From Candidatus Scybalousia scybalohippi (GTDB taxonomy: Bacteria > Bacteroidota > Bacteroidia > Bacteroidales > P3): a stretch of 47,996 nucleotides of DNA. The first letter of the stretch is position 1; the number at the start of each line of letters is the position of its first letter. The position numbers and the translations under genes were made by a program. The stretch spans positions 1-47,996 of the forward strand of contig JAGHSX010000044.1 in the NCBI GenBank assembly GCA_018065645.1, in the 5' to 3' direction. A model generated the notes under the pieces. It was given only the letters and a program-made list of their open reading frames with translations, did not search any database and was not told where the DNA came from. Positions 25,518-33,761 of this stretch are shown in pieces.

Positions 25518-26240
25518 ATGAGAAATTGGACTATCAACGAAGCAGTAGCAGTAATCAACGAAGGAACAGATATGGATGCAATCAAGGAGATTGCAAAGCA
25601 TTTTCCGGTTTTCTTCATGGCAGTAGCAAAGAATGATGTAGCAGCACTTGCATCTATGATGCCTGAGAAGTTCACAGTAAGACGTCTTCAGATGGATGCA
25701 GCAGTAGCAGCAGACACAGATGACGAGGATGTTGAGGCAACTTCAGCAGATGTTGAAGAGGCTGGCGACGATGCAGACCTTTCTGCAATGAGCACTAAGG
25801 AGCTTATGAAGCTTTGTGATAAGAGAGGTATCAAAGTTCCTCACTATGGCAAGAACAAGCAGTTCTATCTTGATGCACTTCAGAATGCTGGTGATGCAGA
25901 GGATACAGATGACGAGGCAGAGGCAGAAGAGTCTGAAAATCCTTATGAAGGCAAGTCTGCAATGGAGCTTTACAAGATGTGTAAGTCTCGCAAGATTAAG
26001 GCCGAGCAGAAGAAGCCTGCTAAGTATTACATCGGTCTTCTGACTAAGGCAGACGAGGCAGAGGCTGAGGATGCAGCAGAAGAGTCTGATGACGATTGGG
26101 GCGATGAAGAGGCTGAGGCACCTGCTAAGGAAGAGAAGAAGGCAGCTAAAAAGGCACCTACTAAGAAAGCAGCTAAGGCAGCAAAGAAAGAGGAGCCTGC
26201 AGAAGAAGCTGAAGATGATGACGATGAGTGGGACATCTAA
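25518..26240 (+). CDS. Acidic protein with two SAP-like modules
   Basis: 240 aa; STKELMKLCDKRGIKVPHYGKNKQFYLDAL and SAMELYKMCKSRKIKAEQKKPAKYYIGLL; D/E and K/A-rich linker. Confidence 0.65.
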   Translation: MRNWTINEAVAVINEGTDMDAIKEIAKHFPVFFMAVAKNDVAALASMMPEKFTVRRLQMDAAVAADTDDEDVEATSADVEEAGDDADLSAMSTKELMKLCDKRGIKVPHYGKNKQFYLDALQNAGDAEDTDDEAEAEESENPYEGKSAMELYKMCKSRKIKAEQKKPAKYYIGLLTKADEAEAEDAAEESDDDWGDEEAEAPAKEEKKAAKKAPTKKAAKAAKKEEPAEEAEDDDDEWDI

Positions 26241-26372
26241 TCAGTAAACTGGTATTGCAACAGAATAAGTTACGATAGTAGCCTCAAAATGCAAAAACGA
26301 GCAGACGGCGAGTGGAAAGTATCATAGAGGTACACCACTCGCCTTTACTCAGTTTATGGAGGTATAGCCAAG

Positions 26373-26735
26373 ATGGCAACAACAAAGCAAATAATGCAAT
26401 TGGATTGCAGAGAGCAAAAGAATTGTGAGATAATTCAGAAAGTGTTGAGACAAATCAAACCACTTTCCAGATACTCAGACGAGTGTGACATACCATTTGA
26501 AGCAATAGAAAAAGCAATAGTGGTAATGGAAAAGAAATACAATATGCGAATTAGAGATTTCGTTCCGGATGTATGGTCAAATGCAAAAGGAGCCATCTGG
26601 AGAGCAACTCTAATAGATGACAACACATTAAAGACAATCGAGTTGATTTATGGTCTTAGTGTTTACGAGGTATTTGCAAAGTCAGCTATAAGGATGTATG
26701 CTGAAGTACGGAATGGTATCTCTACAAGAAAGTAG
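26373..26735 (+). CDS. Spo0A C-terminal-domain-like protein
   Basis: 120 aa; IELIYGLSVYEVFAKSAIRMYAEVRNG. Confidence 0.55.
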   Translation: MATTKQIMQLDCREQKNCEIIQKVLRQIKPLSRYSDECDIPFEAIEKAIVVMEKKYNMRIRDFVPDVWSNAKGAIWRATLIDDNTLKTIELIYGLSVYEVFAKSAIRMYAEVRNGISTRK

Positions 26736-26746
26736 AGGACGATAAG

Positions 26747-27211
26747 GTGCGAGTAAGGATTTACACAGACGGTGCTTGCAGTGGCAACCCAGGTCCAGGA
26801 GGATGGGCAATTGTGTGGAACACAGATTTGACTAGCAAGCCGTATTCTGGTGGAGAAACGAACACCACGAATAATCGAATGGAGTTGACTGCAATGCTTA
26901 GGTGTCTGGAAAAGATAGCAAAAGCAGATAAGCGAAATACATACGAAGTGTATTCAGACAGTGCTTATGTAGTCAATGCAATTAACAACAGATGGTTGCA
27001 ACAGTGGCAAGCAAGAGGATGGAAAACAAAAACCGGTGATGAAATAAAGAACAGAGATTTATGGGAGCAAGTAGTTGAAAGTCTGAATGCTATTGCACAC
27101 AACGGGCAATCCGTCAAGGTTATTAAAATCAAAGGCCACGCTGGAAACACATTCAACGAGTTGGTTGATAAGATAGCCAAAGAGGAGAGTATGAAAGCCA
27201 GTCAAGCCTAG
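26747..27211 (+). CDS. rnhA: Ribonuclease HI
   Basis: IYTDGACSGNPGPGGWAIVW; NRMELTAMLRCLE; YSDSAYVVNAI; KGHAGNTFNELVDKIAKEE; GTG start. Confidence 0.95.
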   Translation: MRVRIYTDGACSGNPGPGGWAIVWNTDLTSKPYSGGETNTTNNRMELTAMLRCLEKIAKADKRNTYEVYSDSAYVVNAINNRWLQQWQARGWKTKTGDEIKNRDLWEQVVESLNAIAHNGQSVKVIKIKGHAGNTFNELVDKIAKEESMKASQA

Positions 27212-27229
27212 AAGGATGGTAAGTGACAA

Positions 27230-27616
27230 ATGGCAAAAGTGTTGTACACGCAACAGATTGCTTCAAAGAAGTTCAGAGGTGCTACCACCAAAGAAGCATA
27301 CATGGATGCTTGTAGGTGGTACGCAACGAACATCATAAGCAAAGACAAGTTGCACGATATTCAAGTGGAGTATCAAAAACAAAAGGACGGCAGTATCAAG
27401 ATGATATTGTATGCAGTAATGGAACACCAACCAGTGTTCGACCAACATTGTGCTTGTTGTAAGGAAATGCATCACAGCTTTTTCATAAATGAGGATACAG
27501 CATGCAATAGATGTTCGGTTGCAGGATTTGATAGGCGCCTTGAATCAAAGATGCAAATAAAGGTATCGTATTACAAGGAGCTGTTAAGCAAAATGATAAA
27601 GGAGGGACAGTTCTAA
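27230..27616 (+). CDS. Zinc-ribbon hypothetical protein
   Basis: HCACCKEMHH...CNRCSVAG. Confidence 0.6.
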   Translation: MAKVLYTQQIASKKFRGATTKEAYMDACRWYATNIISKDKLHDIQVEYQKQKDGSIKMILYAVMEHQPVFDQHCACCKEMHHSFFINEDTACNRCSVAGFDRRLESKMQIKVSYYKELLSKMIKEGQF

Positions 27617-28011
27617 TGAAGAGATTTGGACGAGCAATGTTAGAGTTGACACTTGAGGTGTTCTATGGTATAATATATGCAATCCAGATAAACCTGAGAT
27701 ACTTAGGAGAGTTGTTACAGATAGCACTTCCGTATGGAATGTACATAATGGGTCAGTACTGTGCAATGGATAGAGGACACTTTGCTGTAGGTGGTGAATT
27801 GTTTATTCCGGTTGTAGTATTGATGTTGACATATTACGTAAACGGTATTGCTAGGAAGTATAACAAAGGAACGAGCTTGCCTATTCCTGAGAAACGTTTC
27901 ACAGAAGTGGACGATGAAGGAGAAGTAAGCATTCGCCAAGATAGAGTGCAAGAGTTGTTATTGTATATGGCAGACCTTGAAGACTGGATGGAGCGAAAGG
28001 GGATGTTCTAA
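27616..28011 (+). CDS. Membrane protein, hypothetical
   Basis: 131 aa with hydrophobic segments; contains an internal consensus promoter. Confidence 0.6.
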   Translation: MKRFGRAMLELTLEVFYGIIYAIQINLRYLGELLQIALPYGMYIMGQYCAMDRGHFAVGGELFIPVVVLMLTYYVNGIARKYNKGTSLPIPEKRFTEVDDEGEVSIRQDRVQELLLYMADLEDWMERKGMF

Positions 28012-28547
28012 TGGCAAAACAAAAACCTGCATGGCATTACTTTACAACACAAAAGGAGTGGGAGCAGTATTTGAAGGACTTAGTCAAGTCCAACGATACT
28101 GCCCTGCTTAGGGCTATTGTTTTAATCTATGACAATCAGACACCAGAAGAAAAGCAGAACGAAGAAAGTGTTACAGACAACAATATCGGTTTCACAAAGT
28201 GGGATGCAAAAGAGATGTCTGAGATAGCAAAGAAGATTAAAGCAGGCGAACAGTTGACTGCTGGTGAAATGGCTAAGTCAAGAAACAAGATGCAGAAGTA
28301 TTGGAAACAGTTGATGCATATTTCGAAAAAGCAGCAAGCTGAAAAAGAAGCACAAGAGTTGGCAGAGGCACAACAGCAATTAGAAGAACAAAAGAAGTTA
28401 CGAGAAGAACAGTTCAGAGATAGCATTGAGATAATGCGAAAGTGTTCAGAAGAAGGGATTGCTTGTGATTTTGGTATATGTGACGAATGTCCACTTACTC
28501 AGGGATATCAAATGTGCTTGAACTTAGGAGGGACAAACAATGACTAG
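28011..28547 (+). CDS. Hypothetical coiled-coil protein
   Basis: 178 aa; CDFGICDECPLTQGYQMC. Confidence 0.6.
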   Translation: MAKQKPAWHYFTTQKEWEQYLKDLVKSNDTALLRAIVLIYDNQTPEEKQNEESVTDNNIGFTKWDAKEMSEIAKKIKAGEQLTAGEMAKSRNKMQKYWKQLMHISKKQQAEKEAQELAEAQQQLEEQKKLREEQFRDSIEIMRKCSEEGIACDFGICDECPLTQGYQMCLNLGGTNND

Positions 28548-29196
28548 GTACGAATACAAAGTACGACAAGCAAGAAGAAAAAGGATGCACAGACAAATGA
28601 TGGAGCACGCTGCTATATGTTTTTTGATTATGGCAATAACACTTGTGTTAGTAGTAAATGCTCAAGACTGTGGTGTGGCAAAAAAAACGACTACAAGTGA
28701 ACGATATAATGTCACAGCGGAGTCGTGCCAAAGTGATAAGGTTATCAATGCAGAAGTAAATACAGTACCAATGGCACCAGCAGAAGAAACTACTGAACAA
28801 GTAGTTGAGCAAACGTTCAGTTGGAACGATGACGAAGCTTATCTGTTGGCAAAGATAGTTATGGCTGAAGCTGAAGGAGAAGATTACGACACAAAGAGAT
28901 ATATTGCAATGTGTGTGTTGAATCGAGTACTTGATGAACAGTTCCCGGATAACATCAAAGATGTAATCTATGAGCCGTCACAATTTAGTCCTATAACAAA
29001 TGGCAGATGGGATAGAGTGGAGCCAAACGAAGATTGTTGGCAAGTGGTCAATGAACTTGATGGTATTCCATTCCCAATACTGAAAGAGTGGAGCTTTGGA
29101 TGCTTGTATTTTGAAAACTGTGATAACGAAGACAATTGGCACAGCCGCAATTTAGAATACTTATACACTAGCGATGGTATAAGGTTCTATAAATAG
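28540..29196 (+). CDS. Membrane-anchored SleB/CwlJ-like cell-wall hydrolase
   Basis: N-terminal TM; DDEAYLLAKIVMAEAEGEDYDTKRYIAMCVLNRVLD...EPSQFSPITNGRWDRVEP. Confidence 0.8.
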   Translation: MTRYEYKVRQARRKRMHRQMMEHAAICFLIMAITLVLVVNAQDCGVAKKTTTSERYNVTAESCQSDKVINAEVNTVPMAPAEETTEQVVEQTFSWNDDEAYLLAKIVMAEAEGEDYDTKRYIAMCVLNRVLDEQFPDNIKDVIYEPSQFSPITNGRWDRVEPNEDCWQVVNELDGIPFPILKEWSFGCLYFENCDNEDNWHSRNLEYLYTSDGIRFYK

Positions 29197-29205
29197 AGGT
29201 GTAGA

Positions 29206-29496
29206 ATGGAAAACGAGAACAGATACAAAAGACGAGTACCTACTCGTCGAGAAGATTGCCCTTGGTGTGGTAACGAAATCGTTGCTAAGGCCAATGGTGA
29301 ACACCAGAAGTGTAAGTGGTGTAAGAGGCTTTTCAAAGTAAGCAACACTAAACGTAAGGGTGGATGGATTTGGAACTTGGAGTGTGTGGACTTTCCTGAA
29401 CCGCAAGACAGATTTGCAATGTCGATGTCTGGTCTTGAAGATGATAGAGGTCCTGCAGGTTTGAGAAAGTACGAGGACTATTATGGAGACGAGTGA
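29206..29496 (+). CDS. Zinc-ribbon protein
   Basis: DCPWCGNEIVAKANGEHQKCKWCKRLF. Confidence 0.65.
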   Translation: MENENRYKRRVPTRREDCPWCGNEIVAKANGEHQKCKWCKRLFKVSNTKRKGGWIWNLECVDFPEPQDRFAMSMSGLEDDRGPAGLRKYEDYYGDE

Positions 29497-30058
29497 AATC
29501 AAAGTCAATGTATTAAGAAGTCCAACTACGGAAGACTGGAACAGATGTAAGGACTTAGCAATGCGTACATCAGGGAAGAAGTTTGCAGGCAAGTGTGTAA
29601 CACCAGAATGGCAAGACAAGATACTTACTGCAGCGCATAGTCCAATAAGGACTTTGGTGTTCACAATTGAAATGACAATTCCTTACTTCGTATCAGTACA
29701 TCTTGTAAGACACAAGATTGGTGTTGAGCACTATGTACAGAGTCAGAGGAACGACAGACAGAGCAATTACGATAGAGAAGTGGCTCCACAGAATGCTCCG
29801 GTATTACATACAATGGAAATCAATGCAGAGTCGTTGATGTTTATGGCAAGAAGGAGATTGTGTGGTCAGGCAGACCCAACTACAAGATATGTTATGTCAC
29901 TGGTATGCAAGGCAATTGAGGAAAGTAATCCAGAGTTCAAAGGACACTTAGTTCCAATGTGTGTATATCAAGGAAGATGTCCAGAGTTCAGAAGTTGTGG
30001 ATATTATGAGAGGTCACTACAGTATGCAAATCAAGAGGTATTAAGTCCGGCTACGTAA
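29483..30058 (+). CDS. ThyX-like FAD-dependent thymidylate synthase
   Basis: VHLVRHKIGVEHYVQSQRNDRQSNYDRE...ARRRLCGQADPTTRYVM...PMCVYQGRCPEFRSC. Confidence 0.7.
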   Translation: METSEIKVNVLRSPTTEDWNRCKDLAMRTSGKKFAGKCVTPEWQDKILTAAHSPIRTLVFTIEMTIPYFVSVHLVRHKIGVEHYVQSQRNDRQSNYDREVAPQNAPVLHTMEINAESLMFMARRRLCGQADPTTRYVMSLVCKAIEESNPEFKGHLVPMCVYQGRCPEFRSCGYYERSLQYANQEVLSPAT

Positions 30059-30071
30059 GGAGGTGTCAAGT

Positions 30072-30413
30072 ATGAAGTACAAGATGCCGTTTAGTCAGTA
30101 CAAGCAATGCCAAAAGATGACAAAGAATGAGTTCAGCAGATGGCTAGAAACATTTGCAGACCAAATGTGGCAGCAAGGTTATAGCAAGGCTTGTGAGGAC
30201 GTTCCAGAAGGTGCAGTAGTAATTGATACAACAGATACAATGGTTGTGGATACGAGTGAAGACAAGATGCGAGAAGTATTGATGTCTGTTCCTGGAGTAG
30301 GTCCTAAGCTGTGTGAAAAGATAATTGATAGGGTGTATGAAGTGTTCGATGGATACATCAAAGAGGAACACACCTCAGAATCGCCAGAACCGTTCAAATA
30401 TCCGTTTGAATAG
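30072..30413 (+). CDS. Helix-hairpin-helix-like hypothetical protein
   Basis: VLMSVPGVGPKLCEKIIDRVYE. Confidence 0.55.
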   Translation: MKYKMPFSQYKQCQKMTKNEFSRWLETFADQMWQQGYSKACEDVPEGAVVIDTTDTMVVDTSEDKMREVLMSVPGVGPKLCEKIIDRVYEVFDGYIKEEHTSESPEPFKYPFE

Positions 30414-30466
30414 GTTTAGATGATAAAATACCCACCAAAGAAAATAAACCGGCTAGAAAACGAAAA
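30390..30466. repeat. Dispersed intergenic element, copy C
   Basis: CCGTTCAAATATCCGTTT...TGATAAAAT (30421-30429)...ACCAAAG...AACCGGCTAGAAAACG aligns with copy B. Confidence 0.7.
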
Positions 30467-30535
30467 TACAAGGTCAGAACGGCAATGGTTATTTGAAAAA
30501 AGTTCGAGAAATTTCGAAAAATATTCAAATAGCTG

Positions 30536-30564
30536 TTGTCTTTCTGTGGTTTATAACGTATAAT
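30536..30564 (+). promoter_or_regulatory. sigma70-like promoter
   Basis: TTGTCT-17-TATAAT. Confidence 0.7.
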
Positions 30565-30624
30565 GTATACATAAGGTAAGGCAAGGGGCTGAACCAAGAA
30601 TAAGTAGTCTAGGAGGACAAAGAA

Positions 30625-30840
30625 ATGATGAATACAGTAGAAATGAGAATCGAAGAACTTGAGAACAACGGATACGTAGTAGTAACACTTATGATGGCAA
30701 ATGGTGGCCAGATTGATATTGAGATGTATGACGAAGAGAACTACGATGGAGTAGTTGGTGCAACAGTAGTTACAGTTGAAGCATACGAAGAGAACGGCTA
30801 CGATGTAGAAGGTCTTGAGACAGAGGAAATCAAGTTCTAA
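30625..30840 (+). CDS. Small acidic early protein, paralog of 7075-7281
   Basis: 71 aa; EAYEENGYDVEGL; AGGAGG upstream. Confidence 0.75.
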   Translation: MMNTVEMRIEELENNGYVVVTLMMANGGQIDIEMYDEENYDGVVGATVVTVEAYEENGYDVEGLETEEIKF

Positions 30841-30879
30841 TTGAGAAGATAATAAAAGAGTAATAGAGTTTAGAAAAAC

Positions 30880-30920
30880 AGAAGTCTGGATGCTAACCAA
30901 TTGGTGTCTAGGCTTTTGTG
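30880..30920 (+). terminator. Terminator-like hairpin
   Basis: AAGTCTGGATGC...GGTGTCTAGGCTTTT, stem with G-U wobbles followed by TTTT. Confidence 0.6.
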
Positions 30921-30973
30921 TCGTTCTGAAAGGAGTGATGCAAGTTACAATTGGAAAGTGAGGTACAGAGAAA

Positions 30974-31786
30974 ATGGCTAAGACCAATACAAAGCCCAAT
31001 TCGTTTATGGCAGATTGGGAAGATGCTGACCATCTGATACTTCTGGAGAGCTGGGCGAGAGATGGCTACACAGTACAAGACATAGCAACTCGTATCGGTA
31101 TTACAACTAGCATGCTTCGAGTATGGATGGGCAAAAGTGAAGAAATCAAAAAGGCAATCAATACCGGCAGAGAACTGGTAGATTACAAAGTTGAAAATGC
31201 ATTATTGAAGGCAGCACTTGGATATAAGACAAAAGAAACTAGAGTGTGCACAATAATCAAAAATGGTAGAACGATAGAAACACAAAAAGAGACAATCGAA
31301 AGAGAGCAGGCTCCAAATGTGAGTGCTTGTCAGACTTGGTTGTACAACAGACGTTCCGATAAGTGGAAACCTCAAAACAAGATGGGTGGTGTTCTTGATA
31401 ACATTGATGAAGACACAAGTATCCACATTACAGTAGAGAGAGCAGGAGCTACAGAGGGAAGGAACAATCAACAAGCAAGTAGTGCAATAGACGAGGTCGA
31501 TACAGATTGGCAGAACGATGTCAATAAGAGTGTTACTATTCGTGGTATGAGTCCTGAAGAGAAGGAACAAGCAAAGAGAGAAAAGAAGAAAGCTAAGAAG
31601 CAGCAACAAGAAGAAGAGGAAAATTCTTGGATAGAATACGACGACGATGAGACGCCAAATCAGTCTTCCAAAGCTTCTGGTGCTAAAGGAAGTAGTAGTG
31701 GTAAGAGTACACAGCAGGGCGTTAATACGACAGACGTAGACGACTTAGACTATTGGCCTGATGACTGGGAAGACGATGACGAGTAG
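30974..31786 (+). CDS. terS: Terminase small subunit
   Basis: HTH-like YTVQDIATRIGITTSMLRVWMGKSEEIKKAI; precedes TerL. Confidence 0.75.
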   Translation: MAKTNTKPNSFMADWEDADHLILLESWARDGYTVQDIATRIGITTSMLRVWMGKSEEIKKAINTGRELVDYKVENALLKAALGYKTKETRVCTIIKNGRTIETQKETIEREQAPNVSACQTWLYNRRSDKWKPQNKMGGVLDNIDEDTSIHITVERAGATEGRNNQQASSAIDEVDTDWQNDVNKSVTIRGMSPEEKEQAKREKKKAKKQQQEEEENSWIEYDDDETPNQSSKASGAKGSSSGKSTQQGVNTTDVDDLDYWPDDWEDDDE

Positions 31787-31798
31787 GAGGGCTAGCAG

Positions 31799-33163
31799 AT
31801 GAAGATAACAAAGAAGATAAGTCCTGCGTTTGAAGACTTCGTGTTCAATTGGGATTATGAGACGTATCTTGAGTTAGGTGGTTACGGTTCAGGTAAGAGC
31901 TACCACATAGCATTCAAGATAATACTCAAGCTGCTAGAAGAGAAACGAAAAGCATTAGTAGTAAGACAAGTATACGATACGATACAAGAGTCTTGTTACG
32001 ATTTGTTTTGCGAGATACTGGACGAGATGGGATTGCTTACAAGTAGTCCATACGAGTACAGAAAAGACAGAAACAAAGTACTTGCATTGAAGTCGCCACT
32101 ACGATTCAACTTTCACAATGGCAGCAAGATAATATTCAAAGGACTTGACAAACCTGAGAAAGTAAAGTCAATCAACAGTGTATCAATTGTGTGGCTTGAA
32201 GAGTGTTCTGAGATTAACTTTGGAGCCTACGAAGAGTTGCTTGGTCGTATTCGTACTCCGGATGTATCAATGCATTTCATATTGAGCTGTAATCCGGTAG
32301 GCAAAGAGAATTGGGTATTCACACACTTCTTTAGGTATCTGAACGAGGATGGCGACGAAGTAGTAATACTTGACGAGAATAAGCTGTACGAGAAAAAGTG
32401 TGTTATCAAGAATGGTGTTTGGTATCATCACACACTTCCGACAGACAATCCTTGGTTGCCTTGGCAATACTTAAAACGTCTCGATAATATGAAGACGTAT
32501 GACCACTACTTGTACATGGTTGCAAGATGGGGAAGATTTGGAGCCACTGGCACAAGAGTGCTTCCACAGATTGTTATTCCTACAAATGCAAAGGTATTCA
32601 AGAAGTCTATTGAAGAGCTCGGACCTGCAAATCAGTACTTTGGATTTGACTTCGGTTTTGAAGAGTCTTACAATGCTGTGGTATCTATGGCGGTGGATTT
32701 ACGTCACGGTTATTTGTACATATTCGATGAGATATATGTCAATCACGTAACTGATGACAAGATGGCCAATATTGAAGAGATGACAGATTTACGAGATAAG
32801 ATAAACGGGTTGAACGAGTCTGGATACAACAAAGTAATTGTGGCAGATAATGAAGACCCAAAAGCAATCAGTTATTATCGTCAATGTGGTTATCCAATAA
32901 GAGCCTGCAGAAATAAGTTCCACGGTTCAAGATTAAGTAATACGAGAAAGATAAAACGCTTCCGCAAGATATTCATAAGTCCTAAGTGCAAGAACACAAT
33001 TCGCGAGTTAAGAGACTTGACTTACAAGAAGGACAGCAAGGGCAATGTTATATATGATGAGTTCAATATTGACCCTCATACATTCAGTGCTATATGGTAT
33101 GCATTGGATACAGTAACAGTTGCAGACTTGAAAGATAAGAACTTCAACAGTAAAGCAGGCTAA
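31799..33163 (+). CDS. terL: Terminase large subunit
   Basis: LGGYGSGKSYHIAFK Walker A; VSIVWLEECSEI; ADNEDPKAISYYRQCGYPIRACRN. Confidence 0.93.
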   Translation: MKITKKISPAFEDFVFNWDYETYLELGGYGSGKSYHIAFKIILKLLEEKRKALVVRQVYDTIQESCYDLFCEILDEMGLLTSSPYEYRKDRNKVLALKSPLRFNFHNGSKIIFKGLDKPEKVKSINSVSIVWLEECSEINFGAYEELLGRIRTPDVSMHFILSCNPVGKENWVFTHFFRYLNEDGDEVVILDENKLYEKKCVIKNGVWYHHTLPTDNPWLPWQYLKRLDNMKTYDHYLYMVARWGRFGATGTRVLPQIVIPTNAKVFKKSIEELGPANQYFGFDFGFEESYNAVVSMAVDLRHGYLYIFDEIYVNHVTDDKMANIEEMTDLRDKINGLNESGYNKVIVADNEDPKAISYYRQCGYPIRACRNKFHGSRLSNTRKIKRFRKIFISPKCKNTIRELRDLTYKKDSKGNVIYDEFNIDPHTFSAIWYALDTVTVADLKDKNFNSKAG

Positions 33164-33174
33164 GTACTGGACTG

Positions 33175-33203
33175 TTGACATTTGGTATTTCTTGTGGTAT
33201 AAT
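33175..33203 (+). promoter_or_regulatory. sigma70-like promoter
   Basis: TTGACA-17-TATAAT. Confidence 0.85.
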
Positions 33204-33218
33204 ATAAGGAGGTCAGTT

Positions 33219-33524
33219 ATGGACCAGAGATTGCATCAGATTGCAGAACGCTTGGGCACAGATGAAATGCTCTTACAGTTAGCAGAGGAATGCTCAGAGT
33301 TATCTCAGGCGTGTTTGAAGATGGTAAGAGCAAATAAAGGATTGACTCCAAAGGCTCCGGACGAGTGCAAAGAGAACTTGGCAGAAGAATTGAATGATGT
33401 CAAGGTATGTATGGAACTTGTCGAGAGTCTTGTTTCTGGTTTACAATCCAAACAACAGTTCTACAGAGAGTACAAAACTGACCGATGGTACAAGAGGACG
33501 TTCCTAGGTCAAGACAAAGCATAG
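33219..33524 (+). CDS. MazG-like nucleotide pyrophosphohydrolase
   Basis: LLQLAEECSELSQACLKMVRA...NLAEELNDVKVCMELVE; ATG 33219 after AAGGAGG. Confidence 0.75.
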   Translation: MDQRLHQIAERLGTDEMLLQLAEECSELSQACLKMVRANKGLTPKAPDECKENLAEELNDVKVCMELVESLVSGLQSKQQFYREYKTDRWYKRTFLGQDKA

Positions 33525-33536
33525 GAGGGTTGAGAG

Positions 33537-33761
33537 ATGTTTAAGAACACAGTATTCAAAGCAAGCGTGGATACAAAGCAGTGGTTCAAGGCAGCAGGCA
33601 TCAGAGCTGTTAAGACAATGGCTCAGGTTGCTGGTTCGATGCTCGTTATTGGAGCATTCAACGAGACTGCTTGGAGCATCATGTTACAGACAACACTTGT
33701 TGCAGGTCTTGCTTCCGTACTTACATCGATTGCTGGTATTCCGGAAGTTGGTGAGAAGTAA
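33537..33761 (+). CDS. Holin (r1t-like)
   Basis: 74 aa, two hydrophobic segments; directly upstream of the endolysin. Confidence 0.7.
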   Translation: MFKNTVFKASVDTKQWFKAAGIRAVKTMAQVAGSMLVIGAFNETAWSIMLQTTLVAGLASVLTSIAGIPEVGEK

